Shown here piece after piece: positions 47,164-56,045 of a stretch of DNA of 64,000 nt. The stretch spans positions 124,001-188,000 of the forward strand of contig NZ_SEBS01000001.1 in the NCBI RefSeq assembly GCF_004211145.1. Direction: 5' to 3'. Source of the DNA: Flavobacterium sp. Lineage in GTDB: Bacteria > Bacteroidota > Bacteroidia > Flavobacteriales > Flavobacteriaceae. The position numbers and the translations under genes were made by a program. Position 1 is the first letter of the stretch. The number at the start of each line of letters is the position of its first letter. The notes beneath the pieces are model-generated. The model saw only the letters and a program-made list of their open reading frames with translations. It had not been told where the DNA came from and did no database searches.

Positions 47164-50100
47164 ATGAAAATAGCAGAAATATCAATCAAACGGCCGACGC
47201 TTGTCATCGTGCTGTTTATCATACTCACGCTCGGCGGGCTTTTCAGCTTCTCGAACCTGAGCTACGAATTGATCCCGAAGTTCGAGATCAACGTCGTGAC
47301 GATCGCGACCGTTTATCCCGGCGCTTCTCCGAGCGAGGTCGAAAATACCGTGACGCGGAAAATTGAGGACGCGGTTTCGTCACTCGAGTTGGTCAAGAAA
47401 GTCGAATCAAAATCCTACGAAGGATTGTCGCTCGTCATGGTCACGCTTGAAGCCGAAGCCGACGCCGATTATTCGTTGAACGACGCCCAGCGCAAGATCA
47501 ACGCGATCGAAAAGGATTTGCCTGAAGATGTCGATCCGCCGTCGCTCACGAAATTCTCGATTTCCGATTTGCCTGTCATGACTTTGGGCGCGACCGCGAA
47601 AATGGACGAGGTCGAATTCTACGACTTGCTCGACAAGAAAATCGAACCGCTCTTGGCGCGTGTGAACGGTGTGGCGCAAATCACATTGGTCGGCGGACAG
47701 GAACGTGAAATCCAGGTTTCGCTCGATCAGGAAAAATTAAAAGGTTACGGTTTGTCGATCCCGAATGTACAACAGGCGATCCTGACCTCAAATCTTGACT
47801 TTCCGACGGGAAACATCCAAACGCGTGAAAATAAAATGCTCGTGCGTTTGTCAGGAAAATACCGCAACGTCGAAGAAATGCGCAACCTTGTCGTGTCTAA
47901 CAAAGATGGCGTTCAGGTTCGTTTGGGCGACATCGCCGACGTACAGGATTCACAAAAACAGATCGAGAAAATTTCTCGTGTGAACCAAAATAACGCGATC
48001 GCGTTGCAGATCATCAAACAAACCGACGCCAACGCGGTAACGGTAAGTGAGGAAGTTCGCGCCGTGATCTCGAAAATCGAAAAAGATTACGCCAAGCAAG
48101 GTTTGAAACTTGAAGTTGCGAACGATACGTCGGAATTTACGCTTGTCGCAGCCGACGGTGTAATCCACGATTTGTTCCTCGCGGTTATTCTCGTGGCCTT
48201 CGTGATGTTGTTCTTCCTGCACTCGATCCGAAACGCATTTATCGTAATGGTGTCGATTCCGGCGTCGTTGATCGCGACGTTCATCGGGATTTATTTGATG
48301 GGTTACACGCTCAACTTGATGAGTTTGCTAGGACTTTCGCTCGTCGTCGGTATTCTCGTCGATGATGCGATCGTTGTTCTCGAGAACATTTACCGACACA
48401 TGGAAATGGGTAAAAACCGAGCGCGCGCCGCTTATGAAGGAACGAAAGAAATCGGATTTACGGTAACGGCGATCACGCTCGTCATCATCGTCGTGTTCTT
48501 GCCGATCGCGATGAGTACCGGTTTCGTGGCGAACATCATCACGCAGTTTTGCGTCACGGTCGTAATCGCGACGTCGCTTTCATTATTGTCATCGTTCACG
48601 TTGATTCCGTGGCTTTCGTCTCGTTTCGGAAAATTGGAACACTTGACCGGAAAAAACATTTTCGAACGCGTGATCCTTGGTTTCGAACGCGGATTGGACC
48701 GATTCACCGATTGGGTTTCGGGCATCTTGAAATGGTCGTTGAAGCGCCGAAGAAACAAAGTGATCTCGTTGGTGACGATCATCGTCTTGTTCGTTTCTTC
48801 GATCATGTTGGTCTTCGGAGGATTCATCGGTGGGGATTTCTTCCCGAAAATGGACCGCGGACAATTCATCGTCCAATTGGAATTGCCCAAAGACGCATCG
48901 GTCGAGCAGAGTAACTTCATGACGCAAAAAGCCGAGGAATACTTGAGCAAGCAGAAAGAAGTGACGAATTTGATTACGACCGTCGGACAAATTTCGGGCG
49001 GATTCTCAGGCTCGCAAACAACACCGTACAAATCGGAAATCACCGTTACGCTCGTGGATCGTGCCGACAGGACCGACAACACGTTCATCTACGCCGCGAA
49101 AACCAAACGCGAATTGCAAAAAGTGCTCATCGGAACGCAAGTAAAAACCGTTCCCGTAAGTATCATGGGTGGAGCCGACGAAGCGCCGCTCATGCTCACG
49201 ATCACCGGAAACGACAACGAAAGCGCGATGAAATTCGCCGAAGCTGCCGCTGCCGAACTCGCGAAAATTTCAGGTGCGACCGAAATCAAACTGACGTCTG
49301 AAAACGGAAGTCCCGAAGTAAACGTCCAGGTCGATCGCGATAAAATGGCGGCGCTCGGATTGTCGTTGCAAACCGTCGGACTCACGATGCAGACCGCGTT
49401 CAACGGAAACACCGACGGGAAATTCCGCGCCGGACAATATGAATACGACATCAACATCCGTTTCAACGAATTCGACCGCACGAACATCAACAACGTGCGC
49501 GATCTTGTCTTCGTAAACGACCAGAACCAACAGATCAAATTGTCGCAATTCGCTACGATCACTGAAGGTTCGGGCCCGAGTTTGCTCGAGCGTCGCGACA
49601 AGAGTGCCTCGGTTTCGGTACAGGCGCAAACCGTGGGTAAATCGGTTCAGGCCGTCGCTACCGAGTGGGAAAACGTATTCTCGAAAATGCCGCGCCCAGC
49701 CGGAGTCGATTATGTTTGGGGCGGAGATATCGAAAACAGCCAGGAAGGTTTCGGAACGCTCGGAATCTCGTTGCTCGCGGCGATCTTGCTCGTGTATCTG
49801 GTAATGGTTGCGCTATATAACAGTTTCGTGTATCCGTTCGTGGTGTTGTTCTCGGTGCCGCTTTCGTTCATCGGGGCGTTGTATGCGCTGGCTTTGACAA
49901 ATAATACGCTCAATATCTTTACGATCCTTGGTGTGATCATGCTCATCGGGCTCGTGTGTAAGAACGCGATTCTTTTGGTCGACTTTACGAATCACAGGAA
50001 AGAAGCCGGAGAATCGACGTACAACGCGTTGATCCAGGCGAACCACGCGCGTCTCCGTCCGATTTTGATGACGACGATCGCGATGGTGTTCGGTATGGTG

Positions 50101-50349
50101 CCGATCGCGATGGCGTCGGGCGGTGCGGCCGAGATGAACAACGGTTTGGCTTGGGTAATCATCGGTGGTTTGATATCGTCGTTGTTCCTGACGCTGATCA
50201 TCGTTCCTGTCGTGTATTCGATTTTCGACGGTATTTTGGCGCGCGTGAACAAAGGCAAGCAAGCTCCGAATTACGACGAGTTGATCGTCGAGGATTATAC
50301 GCCGAATGAAGTAAGCGAAGACGGATTTACGACGAAACATCAGCTTTAA
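47164..50349 (+). CDS. RND multidrug efflux permease (AcrB/HAE1 family)
   Basis: The 1061-aa inner-membrane proton antiporter has the expected duplicated plan: TM1 (TLVIVLFIILTLGGLFSF), a large porter domain, TM2-6 with the TM4 proton-relay pair D400-D401 in GILVDDAIVVLENI, a second porter loop (GGDFFPKMDRGQFIVQLELP), and TM8-12 with VCKNAILLVDF and PIAMASGGAAEMNNGLAWVIIGG. GxxxPSEVE at the start (YPGASPSEVENTVTRKIEDA) is the HAE/CzcA entrance motif. The residues suit the HAE1 (drug/hydrophobe) subgroup more than the metal-specific CzcA. A terminator follows at 50371. Confidence 0.93.
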   Translation: MKIAEISIKRPTLVIVLFIILTLGGLFSFSNLSYELIPKFEINVVTIATVYPGASPSEVENTVTRKIEDAVSSLELVKKVESKSYEGLSLVMVTLEAEADADYSLNDAQRKINAIEKDLPEDVDPPSLTKFSISDLPVMTLGATAKMDEVEFYDLLDKKIEPLLARVNGVAQITLVGGQEREIQVSLDQEKLKGYGLSIPNVQQAILTSNLDFPTGNIQTRENKMLVRLSGKYRNVEEMRNLVVSNKDGVQVRLGDIADVQDSQKQIEKISRVNQNNAIALQIIKQTDANAVTVSEEVRAVISKIEKDYAKQGLKLEVANDTSEFTLVAADGVIHDLFLAVILVAFVMLFFLHSIRNAFIVMVSIPASLIATFIGIYLMGYTLNLMSLLGLSLVVGILVDDAIVVLENIYRHMEMGKNRARAAYEGTKEIGFTVTAITLVIIVVFLPIAMSTGFVANIITQFCVTVVIATSLSLLSSFTLIPWLSSRFGKLEHLTGKNIFERVILGFERGLDRFTDWVSGILKWSLKRRRNKVISLVTIIVLFVSSIMLVFGGFIGGDFFPKMDRGQFIVQLELPKDASVEQSNFMTQKAEEYLSKQKEVTNLITTVGQISGGFSGSQTTPYKSEITVTLVDRADRTDNTFIYAAKTKRELQKVLIGTQVKTVPVSIMGGADEAPLMLTITGNDNESAMKFAEAAAAELAKISGATEIKLTSENGSPEVNVQVDRDKMAALGLSLQTVGLTMQTAFNGNTDGKFRAGQYEYDINIRFNEFDRTNINNVRDLVFVNDQNQQIKLSQFATITEGSGPSLLERRDKSASVSVQAQTVGKSVQAVATEWENVFSKMPRPAGVDYVWGGDIENSQEGFGTLGISLLAAILLVYLVMVALYNSFVYPFVVLFSVPLSFIGALYALALTNNTLNIFTILGVIMLIGLVCKNAILLVDFTNHRKEAGESTYNALIQANHARLRPILMTTIAMVFGMVPIAMASGGAAEMNNGLAWVIIGGLISSLFLTLIIVPVVYSIFDGILARVNKGKQAPNYDELIVEDYTPNEVSEDGFTTKHQL

Positions 50350-50370
50350 GCGATAAAAACGTTTTATTAA

Positions 50371-50397
50371 AACCTGCTCATTTGGGCAGGTTTTTTT
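50371..50397 (+). terminator. Intrinsic terminator of the efflux operon
   Basis: An AACCTGC / GCAGGTT stem with an 8-nt loop runs into seven T. Confidence 0.85.
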
Positions 50398-50504
50398 ATG
50401 GTTTTAAGATTAGAATTTCAGTTTCTCCTTTTTTTTCCAAAATATTTATCGATTTCCAAATGAAATGCTCGAATTAACTCTTATTTAGAATAAATAAAAA
50501 TAAT

Positions 50505-50536
50505 TTTGGTGTATCCGATTTCGGGTTCTATTTTTG
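50505..50536 (+). promoter_or_regulatory. Promoter of the siderophore receptor operon
   Basis: A -33 TTTG at 50505-50508, a 20-nt spacer and a -7 TATTTTTG at 50529-50536 match the Bacteroidetes consensus; the ATG at 50557 is 21 nt downstream. This also argues against the longer ORF from 50506. Confidence 0.75.
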
Positions 50537-50556
50537 CTCCCGTAAAATCCAACCTA

Positions 50557-53037
50557 ATGAAATCAAGTACCATCAAACATTTACTTTTTTCTTTATGTGC
50601 TGTTTTGTTTGCCTCGACTGGCTTCGCGCAGACGGCAACGGTCAAAGGAAAAATCACTTTATCTACAAATGAGAACGCCGACAACGCTTCGGTCGTTCTA
50701 AAAAACACCCAAATCGGGACCGTTACGAATGAGAGCGGCGAATACGAAATCAAAAACTTGAAGCCTGGCACGTATGTTTTGCGCGTGACTTTGGTCGGAC
50801 ATTCAAGCAAGGAAAAAGTCCTTACGCTTAAAGCCGGAGACGAAATCGTTGAGAATTTCACGCTTACCTCGGGCGCCGAAGAACTCGATGAAATCGTCGT
50901 ACAAGGAAACAAAGTCAATCACTTCGCGCGTAAAGAGAGCGCCGTCGTTGGGAAAATGGCTTTGAAGAACATCGAAAATCCTCAGGTTTACAACACCATT
51001 TCAGGAGAATTATTGAAAGAACAAGTCGTGACTTCATTCGACGACGCGCTTAAAAACGCTCCCGGACTTTCACAACTTTGGGTTTCCACGGGACGCGGTG
51101 GCGACGGATCCGGTTATTATTCGCTTCGCGGGTTTGCAGTGCAACCGACCATGATCAACGGTTTGCCGGGCTTGAGCAACAGCGGTCTCGATCCTCAGAA
51201 CATCGAGCGCATCGAGGTCATCAAAGGCCCGTCGGGAACACTCTTCGGCAGCAGCCTGATCTCGTACGGCGGACTCATCAACATCAATACGAAACGCCCT
51301 TACAATACGTTCGGTGGCGAACTTTCGTACATCGCGGGAAGCTACGGTTTGAACCGCATCACGGCCGACATCAACACGCCTTTGGATCTCGACCACAAAT
51401 TGAATTTCCGTTTGAATGCCGCTTATCACAAGGAAGACAGTTTCCAGGACAGCGGTTTCCGCAAATCACTTTTCGTCGCGCCATCGCTTTCGTATGAGGC
51501 GAGCGACCGATTGACATTCTTGGTCAACGCCGAGATTATGAACAACGAAAACACGAACGCGACCATGTTGTTCTTTGACCGCGGCGCGCCACTTCGCGTG
51601 GTCGACATGAACCAATTCGGTTACGACAACAAGCGTTCTTACACGAGCAACCAACTTACGATCGAGACGCCATCGTACACGTTGCAAGGCCAGATGTTAT
51701 ACAAAATCAACAAAAACTGGACGTCTCAAACCGTTTTGTCACGCGGTGCGCAAAAGTCTCAAGGATATTATTCGTACTTGTATGAAGGTTCGCAATTCCT
51801 GCCGATTACGGAAGGCGTGACGTTTGCGAGATATATGAACTACCAGGACGTAACGGGCCAGACTACCGATATCCAACAGAACTTCAACGGGGATTTCAAC
51901 ATCGGAAAGATGAGAAACCGTATTGTTGTCGGGCTTGATTACTTTAACCGAACCAATACAGACAACAGTTCAGGCTATGTCGGGAACGGATATGTTTATG
52001 TAGGTAACTCGCTTGACCAGTTCAACGCGGTCCTCGGCATCACTGATCCGACGCAATTCATCGACGACAGCGGAAACCTTACGATCGCCGGAACCGACGC
52101 GTTGCTCGAAAGCGCGCCAATCAACAATAACAAGACAAAACAAGAAGTGTACAGCGCCTATGCGTCGGACGTCTTGAACATCACGCCTGCGCTTTCGGCC
52201 ATGGCAAGTATCCGCGTGGACCGTTTCTTCAATTGGGCCGACGCGAACCAAGACAACCCGACGGCTCAGACGGCTTTCTCTCCGAAATTCGGTTTGGTGT
52301 ACCAGCCAATCGTCGACAAGCTTTCAGTTTTCGGAAACTACATGGACGGATTTACGAATACGAGCCCGACGTCGGACATCGTAAGCGGATCGCCGGTTCC
52401 GAGAACATTCGGTCCTGAACATGCGAAACAATTGGAATTCGGCACGAAAATGAATCTTTTCGGAGATAAACTTTCGGCTACGTTCAGCTATTTCAACATC
52501 GAGGTCGAAGATGCGGTGTACACCGTTTTCCTTCCAGATGCAGATCCGACAGACGGTATTCCCGGTGACCAGGTTTCACGTCAGGACGGAGCGCAAAAGA
52601 ACCGCGGTTTCGAAGCCGACATCACGGCAAACCCAATCACCGGATTGAACATCGTGTTCGGTTACAGCTATATCGACGCACGTTTGAGACAAGGCGATCC
52701 GGAATTTGTGGGTCATCGCCCGGAAAGCGCAGGACCGCGTAATTTGGCGAACCTTTGGGCGAGCTACAAGATTTCATCGGGCGCGTTGAACGGTTTCGGG
52801 CTTGGATTCGGTGGAAACTACGCCGACAAGAACCGCATCATGAACCGCGCAACGACAGGAACGTTCACGCTTCCGTCGTACACCGTTTTGAACTCGTCAC
52901 TATTTTACACGAAAGAGCATTTCACGATCACGCTTAAAGTCGATAATTTGACGAACAAAGAAACATTCGACGGTTGGTCAACGGTGCACCCGCGCAACAT
53001 GCGAAGCGTCCTTGGCGGATTGACGTACAAGTTCTAA
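50557..53037 (+). CDS. TonB-dependent siderophore receptor with N-terminal CarboxypepD-like domain
   Basis: The 826-aa start at 50557 provides the signal peptide (ending STGFAQ). Residues 25-110 are a carboxypeptidase-regulatory-like Ig domain typical of Bacteroidetes receptors (VVLKNTQIGTVTNESGEYEIKNLKPGTYVLRV). Then come a TonB-box region (DEIVVQG), the plug (DALKNAPGL, YSLRGFAVQPTMINGLPG, NIERIEVIKGPSGTLFGS, GGLININTKRP) and a 22-strand barrel ending GGLTYKF. The plug signature and the DUF3325-like/DUF3649/PepSY genes downstream identify ferric-siderophore uptake and not SusC-type glycan import. No Fur box can be claimed by eye. Confidence 0.93.
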   Translation: MKSSTIKHLLFSLCAVLFASTGFAQTATVKGKITLSTNENADNASVVLKNTQIGTVTNESGEYEIKNLKPGTYVLRVTLVGHSSKEKVLTLKAGDEIVENFTLTSGAEELDEIVVQGNKVNHFARKESAVVGKMALKNIENPQVYNTISGELLKEQVVTSFDDALKNAPGLSQLWVSTGRGGDGSGYYSLRGFAVQPTMINGLPGLSNSGLDPQNIERIEVIKGPSGTLFGSSLISYGGLININTKRPYNTFGGELSYIAGSYGLNRITADINTPLDLDHKLNFRLNAAYHKEDSFQDSGFRKSLFVAPSLSYEASDRLTFLVNAEIMNNENTNATMLFFDRGAPLRVVDMNQFGYDNKRSYTSNQLTIETPSYTLQGQMLYKINKNWTSQTVLSRGAQKSQGYYSYLYEGSQFLPITEGVTFARYMNYQDVTGQTTDIQQNFNGDFNIGKMRNRIVVGLDYFNRTNTDNSSGYVGNGYVYVGNSLDQFNAVLGITDPTQFIDDSGNLTIAGTDALLESAPINNNKTKQEVYSAYASDVLNITPALSAMASIRVDRFFNWADANQDNPTAQTAFSPKFGLVYQPIVDKLSVFGNYMDGFTNTSPTSDIVSGSPVPRTFGPEHAKQLEFGTKMNLFGDKLSATFSYFNIEVEDAVYTVFLPDADPTDGIPGDQVSRQDGAQKNRGFEADITANPITGLNIVFGYSYIDARLRQGDPEFVGHRPESAGPRNLANLWASYKISSGALNGFGLGFGGNYADKNRIMNRATTGTFTLPSYTVLNSSLFYTKEHFTITLKVDNLTNKETFDGWSTVHPRNMRSVLGGLTYKF

Positions 53038-53106
53038 TTTGAGTAACAAACACAGCAATTATGCCCTGATCACGCGATCGGGGCTTTTGCACTAAAAGAC
53101 CAGCCT

Positions 53107-53442
53107 ATGATAACCGCTGCCGCCTTTCTTGCGTTTTCGGGATTTTTCGCGGGTTACAACAGTTCTGCAAAAGCAGTGCACGTTGGCCACTCGCGTATCG
53201 AAAATGCGTTGCGCGATAATACTTCCGAAGCTAAAAAAGTAGCCGTCGGATTGCTTTTATTATCGCTTACCTTATCAATCTTGTACAGCGGGATCGCAGC
53301 CGGAACATTCCTTTTCTTTGTATTCTTGATGGTTTCGGGAAGTTTGATCGTGTTGTTGTCGCCGTTGAAAATCGTGACGTTGCGATCGGCATTGGTGGTT
53401 TTTGTGTTGTCGGGAATTGTCGAAATCTTATTCCTTCTTTGA
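53107..53442 (+). CDS. Small membrane protein, DUF3325-like
   Basis: The 111-aa product has three hydrophobic helices (about 2-18, 47-68, 70-110 as two close segments), with a polar HVGHSRIENALRDNTSEAKK loop. The family call rests on size, topology and position: siderophore loci often have DUF3325, DUF3649 and PepSY genes together. It starts 69 nt after the receptor gene, and its stop lies 1 nt before the ATG of the DUF3649 gene. Confidence 0.6.
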   Translation: MITAAAFLAFSGFFAGYNSSAKAVHVGHSRIENALRDNTSEAKKVAVGLLLLSLTLSILYSGIAAGTFLFFVFLMVSGSLIVLLSPLKIVTLRSALVVFVLSGIVEILFLL

Positions 53443-53443
53443 C

Positions 53444-53728
53444 ATGCCGGCGAACAAAAAATATTTGACACCGGCGTTCTGGCCGCGATTCGCGAAGATT
53501 TCGGCTGCGATTCTAGGAAGCTATCTAGTTTCGATGACGTTTCATTTGATGCTCGCAAGTTGGTTCAGCCGACCCGAAGTCATCATCACGACGGCGTTTA
53601 CGGGTTTCCTACTTTGGGTAACGCTCATGATCGTGACGTTTTTGGCGAAAAGCGGATTGAAAATGTGGGGACTTTATTTGGTGGTTTCGGCGGTGTTTTG
53701 GGGCATTGGGTATCTTGGGCAAGTTTGA
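53444..53728 (+). CDS. DUF3649-like membrane protein
   Basis: The 94-aa product (ATG at 53444) has three membrane helices and a start similar to DUF3649 (FWPRFAKISAAILGSYLVSMTFHLMLASW). It is separated by a single base from the preceding stop. The family is found in iron-siderophore uptake operons; its role is unknown, but it is thought to assist the PepSY protein encoded next. Confidence 0.75.
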   Translation: MPANKKYLTPAFWPRFAKISAAILGSYLVSMTFHLMLASWFSRPEVIITTAFTGFLLWVTLMIVTFLAKSGLKMWGLYLVVSAVFWGIGYLGQV

Positions 53729-53753
53729 ATCGGAAAGTTTATTCGTTGATGTA

Positions 53754-53834
53754 TTGATGCGTTGATTTGAATACTTGCCTCCCGATTGGACCTTAAATTT
53801 GAACGCGAGAGATTGACTCGAATCAACGCATCAA
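53754..53834. repeat. Inverted repeat before the PepSY gene
   Basis: The 17-nt arms at 53754-53770 (TTGATGCGTTGATTTGA) and 53818-53834 are complementary with one mismatch; the loop is 47 nt. Arm words recur as CAACGCATCAAC (53840-53850). The loop holds TAAATTTG (53794-53801), an exact -7 match, so a promoter for the PepSY gene may sit inside the hairpin. Confidence 0.75.
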
Positions 53835-53858
53835 CAAACAACGCATCAACAGAAAACT

Positions 53859-55400
53859 ATGGAAAACAGAAAATACAACATTCTCTTTCACCTTCACACC
53901 GTAAGCGGCATCGTGATCAGCGTCGTGCTGTTCGTGATTTTCTTCGCGGGTTCGTTTGCGTTTTTTCGCGACGACATCAACAGTTGGCAGCACAACCAAT
54001 CGAGCGCCAACAACGAATATCTTGACATCGACATCGATAAAGCACTCATAAAACTTGACAGCGGATACATTTTGCAGGGTCGGACGTTCCAATTGAGCAG
54101 GCCGTTCCGCGAGCAGGAATTCATTGCGCATCTCGATCCCACAAAGGATTCGCTGGCCGACAAAAAAGCGAGGATACACGAGTATTTCTACGTAAATCCG
54201 ACGACGTACAAAATGAAGACCTACGACCAGGCTTACGGTCTAGGCGAATTTTTGTACCGATTGCACTTTTTGGCGCAAATCCCGTATCCGTACGGTTATT
54301 ATTTGGCGGGATTCACGGCCTTGTTCTTCCTCTTTGCGATCATCACGGGCGTTTTGGTCCATTGGAAAAAGATCATTTCTAACTTCTATGTGTTCCGACC
54401 GAAGGAAAAACTCAAGACGATGTGGACCGATGCGCACACGGCTCTGGGCATGATCGGGATGCCATTCCAATTCGTGTACGCGGTTACGGGGGCATTTTTC
54501 CTGATCAATATTTTCCTCGTCGCTCCTACCGTGATGACGCTTTACAAAGGCGACGACGCGAAACTCTACCGGGAATTGGGTTACACGAATATTGAATATG
54601 AGTTTGCGAACAAGCGCGCTCCGATCGCGATCAATTTCAACGAAATCGCTGCGACCGCCAAAAAGCAATTCAAGGATTTCAACATCACGATGATCGAAAT
54701 CCAGAATTACGGCGACGCGAACATGCACGTGATCGCCGAGGGCGCGATCCCACGGGCGACGAAATTCACGGGAATCGGCAAAGTGATTTTCGACGCGAAG
54801 GGAAACATCGTCAAAAAGAAAGATCCGTATCAAACCAATTCGTATCTCGAGGGCACAAAAGACGTGTTGTACCGAATCCATTATGGCGATTATGCCGGTT
54901 ATACGCTCAAGATCGTGAGTTTCGTGATGGGATTGCTCACGTGTTTCGTGATTCTGTCGGGCGTGATGTTATGGCTTACGGCCCGGAACAAGAAAAATAC
55001 CGACGCGAAGAAAAAGCGTTTCAACAACCGCGTCGTGCGTATATATCTCGCCATTTCGATGAGCATGTATCCTGTTACGGCGGCAGCTTTCATGGCGGTG
55101 AAAATCTATCCTGAAGCTGAGATGAACTTTTTGTATGCGTTTTATTTCACAGCATGGTTGTTGCTCACGATTCTGTTGCTGCTCAAAAAAGACTACGGAT
55201 TTACGACTCGTTTTTGTTTGGCCGCGGGGAGTGTTTTGGGATTTTCGATTCCGATCACGAACGGGATTTTGACCGGTAATTGGTTTTGGATGGCGCTTGA
55301 CGCAGGATTGTTCCAGGTCGCGTTCATCGATATATTCTGGAACGTCTTGGCTATCGCGACTTTGTTTGCGTTTTTAAAATCGAGAACGGCGAAAGTTTAG
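53859..55400 (+). CDS. PepSY-associated TM protein, siderophore-linked ferric reductase-like
   Basis: The 513-aa product shows the PepSY_TM plan: helix 1 with LHTVSGIVISVVLFVIFFAGSF (H is a candidate heme ligand), a periplasmic PepSY-like segment, HTALGMIGMPFQFVYAVTGAFFL with a second His, another pair at YRIHYGDYAGYTLKIVSFVMGLLTCFVILSG, and three further helices at the C-terminus. Such proteins are thought to reduce ferric siderophores in the periplasm with heme-mediated electrons. It ends 131 nt before the MORN-like gene that converges on it. Confidence 0.85.
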   Translation: MENRKYNILFHLHTVSGIVISVVLFVIFFAGSFAFFRDDINSWQHNQSSANNEYLDIDIDKALIKLDSGYILQGRTFQLSRPFREQEFIAHLDPTKDSLADKKARIHEYFYVNPTTYKMKTYDQAYGLGEFLYRLHFLAQIPYPYGYYLAGFTALFFLFAIITGVLVHWKKIISNFYVFRPKEKLKTMWTDAHTALGMIGMPFQFVYAVTGAFFLINIFLVAPTVMTLYKGDDAKLYRELGYTNIEYEFANKRAPIAINFNEIAATAKKQFKDFNITMIEIQNYGDANMHVIAEGAIPRATKFTGIGKVIFDAKGNIVKKKDPYQTNSYLEGTKDVLYRIHYGDYAGYTLKIVSFVMGLLTCFVILSGVMLWLTARNKKNTDAKKKRFNNRVVRIYLAISMSMYPVTAAAFMAVKIYPEAEMNFLYAFYFTAWLLLTILLLLKKDYGFTTRFCLAAGSVLGFSIPITNGILTGNWFWMALDAGLFQVAFIDIFWNVLAIATLFAFLKSRTAKV

Positions 55401-55483
55401 ATGTCTGGATAAACCTCAAAGGTTTGGCAAGAAAACCAATTTCGTCAAAATTCAAGTATATCTTTCCTACCAAAAAGCATAAA

Positions 55484-55513
55484 AAAAGGCTGTCAAAAAA
55501 TTGACAGCCTTTT
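55484..55513. terminator. Bidirectional terminator
   Basis: A perfect 13-bp stem (AAAAGGCTGTCAA / TTGACAGCCTTTT) with a 4-nt loop is A-rich before and T-rich after, serving the PepSY (+) and MORN-like (-) transcripts. Confidence 0.9.
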
Positions 55514-55531
55514 CTATTACTTGAAATGAAC

Positions 55532-55876
55532 TTATTTTTTCGCGATCGCGTCTTGCTTCCAGTTTTGGACCGATGCGATTCGGCTATTCGAATAATCTAC
55601 TTCGCTCAAAACGGCGTCGTTCCAAAAGAACCATTTGCCTGTCTTCTCACCTGAAGCGTATTCCCCGATTGATTTTTTGTTTCCGTTCATATCGAAAGCG
55701 ATCCATTTACCGTCGGCTTTGCCATCCTTGAAGAAACCTTCCTGGGCAATTTGTCCGTTATCGTAATAATATGTAGCTTTCACTAAATCGCCAACAGCTT
55801 CCAGTTTTGGTTGTGTTTCCTGGGCCGAAACAAGGGCCGAAACCAACATCGCCGCAGATATAAAATACTTTTTCAT
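55532..55876 (-). CDS. Secreted MORN-repeat-like protein (YwqK-like)
   Basis: The 114-aa start at 55876 gives the signal MKKYFISAAMLVSALVSAQ. The mature part has MORN-like units with the pattern YYYDNGQIAQEGFFKDGKADGKW and IGEYASGEKTGKWFFWND. Proteins like this are often labelled YwqK antitoxins, but no toxin gene is adjacent and the signal peptide places it outside the cytoplasm, so I treat it as a small periplasmic or surface protein. A canonical promoter lies just upstream. Confidence 0.8.
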   Translation of the reverse strand: MKKYFISAAMLVSALVSAQETQPKLEAVGDLVKATYYYDNGQIAQEGFFKDGKADGKWIAFDMNGNKKSIGEYASGEKTGKWFFWNDAVLSEVDYSNSRIASVQNWKQDAIAKK

Positions 55877-55905
55877 TATAGTAGGTTTTTCGGTTAATAA
55901 CAAAA

Positions 55906-55937
55906 CAAATATATAGAAGTACTTTACACAAACCAAA
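55906..55937 (-). promoter_or_regulatory. Canonical Bacteroidetes promoter of the MORN-like gene
   Basis: On the minus strand, TTTG at 55937-55934, a 20-nt spacer and TATATTTG at 55913-55906 match the consensus at every defined base. The ATG is 29 nt downstream. Confidence 0.8.
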
Positions 55938-56045
55938 CTTTCGCTTAACAATTTGGTAACATTAGAAAAAACTTAACATTGGAAAATAAGAAACCCTGCA
56001 ATGACGCAGGGTTTCAAGTTATTGGATATTTTTTATCCTTATTTT

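Noticed and set aside
55532..55876. Toxin-antitoxin antitoxin (YwqK label)
   Set aside because: It has a signal peptide and no adjacent toxin gene.
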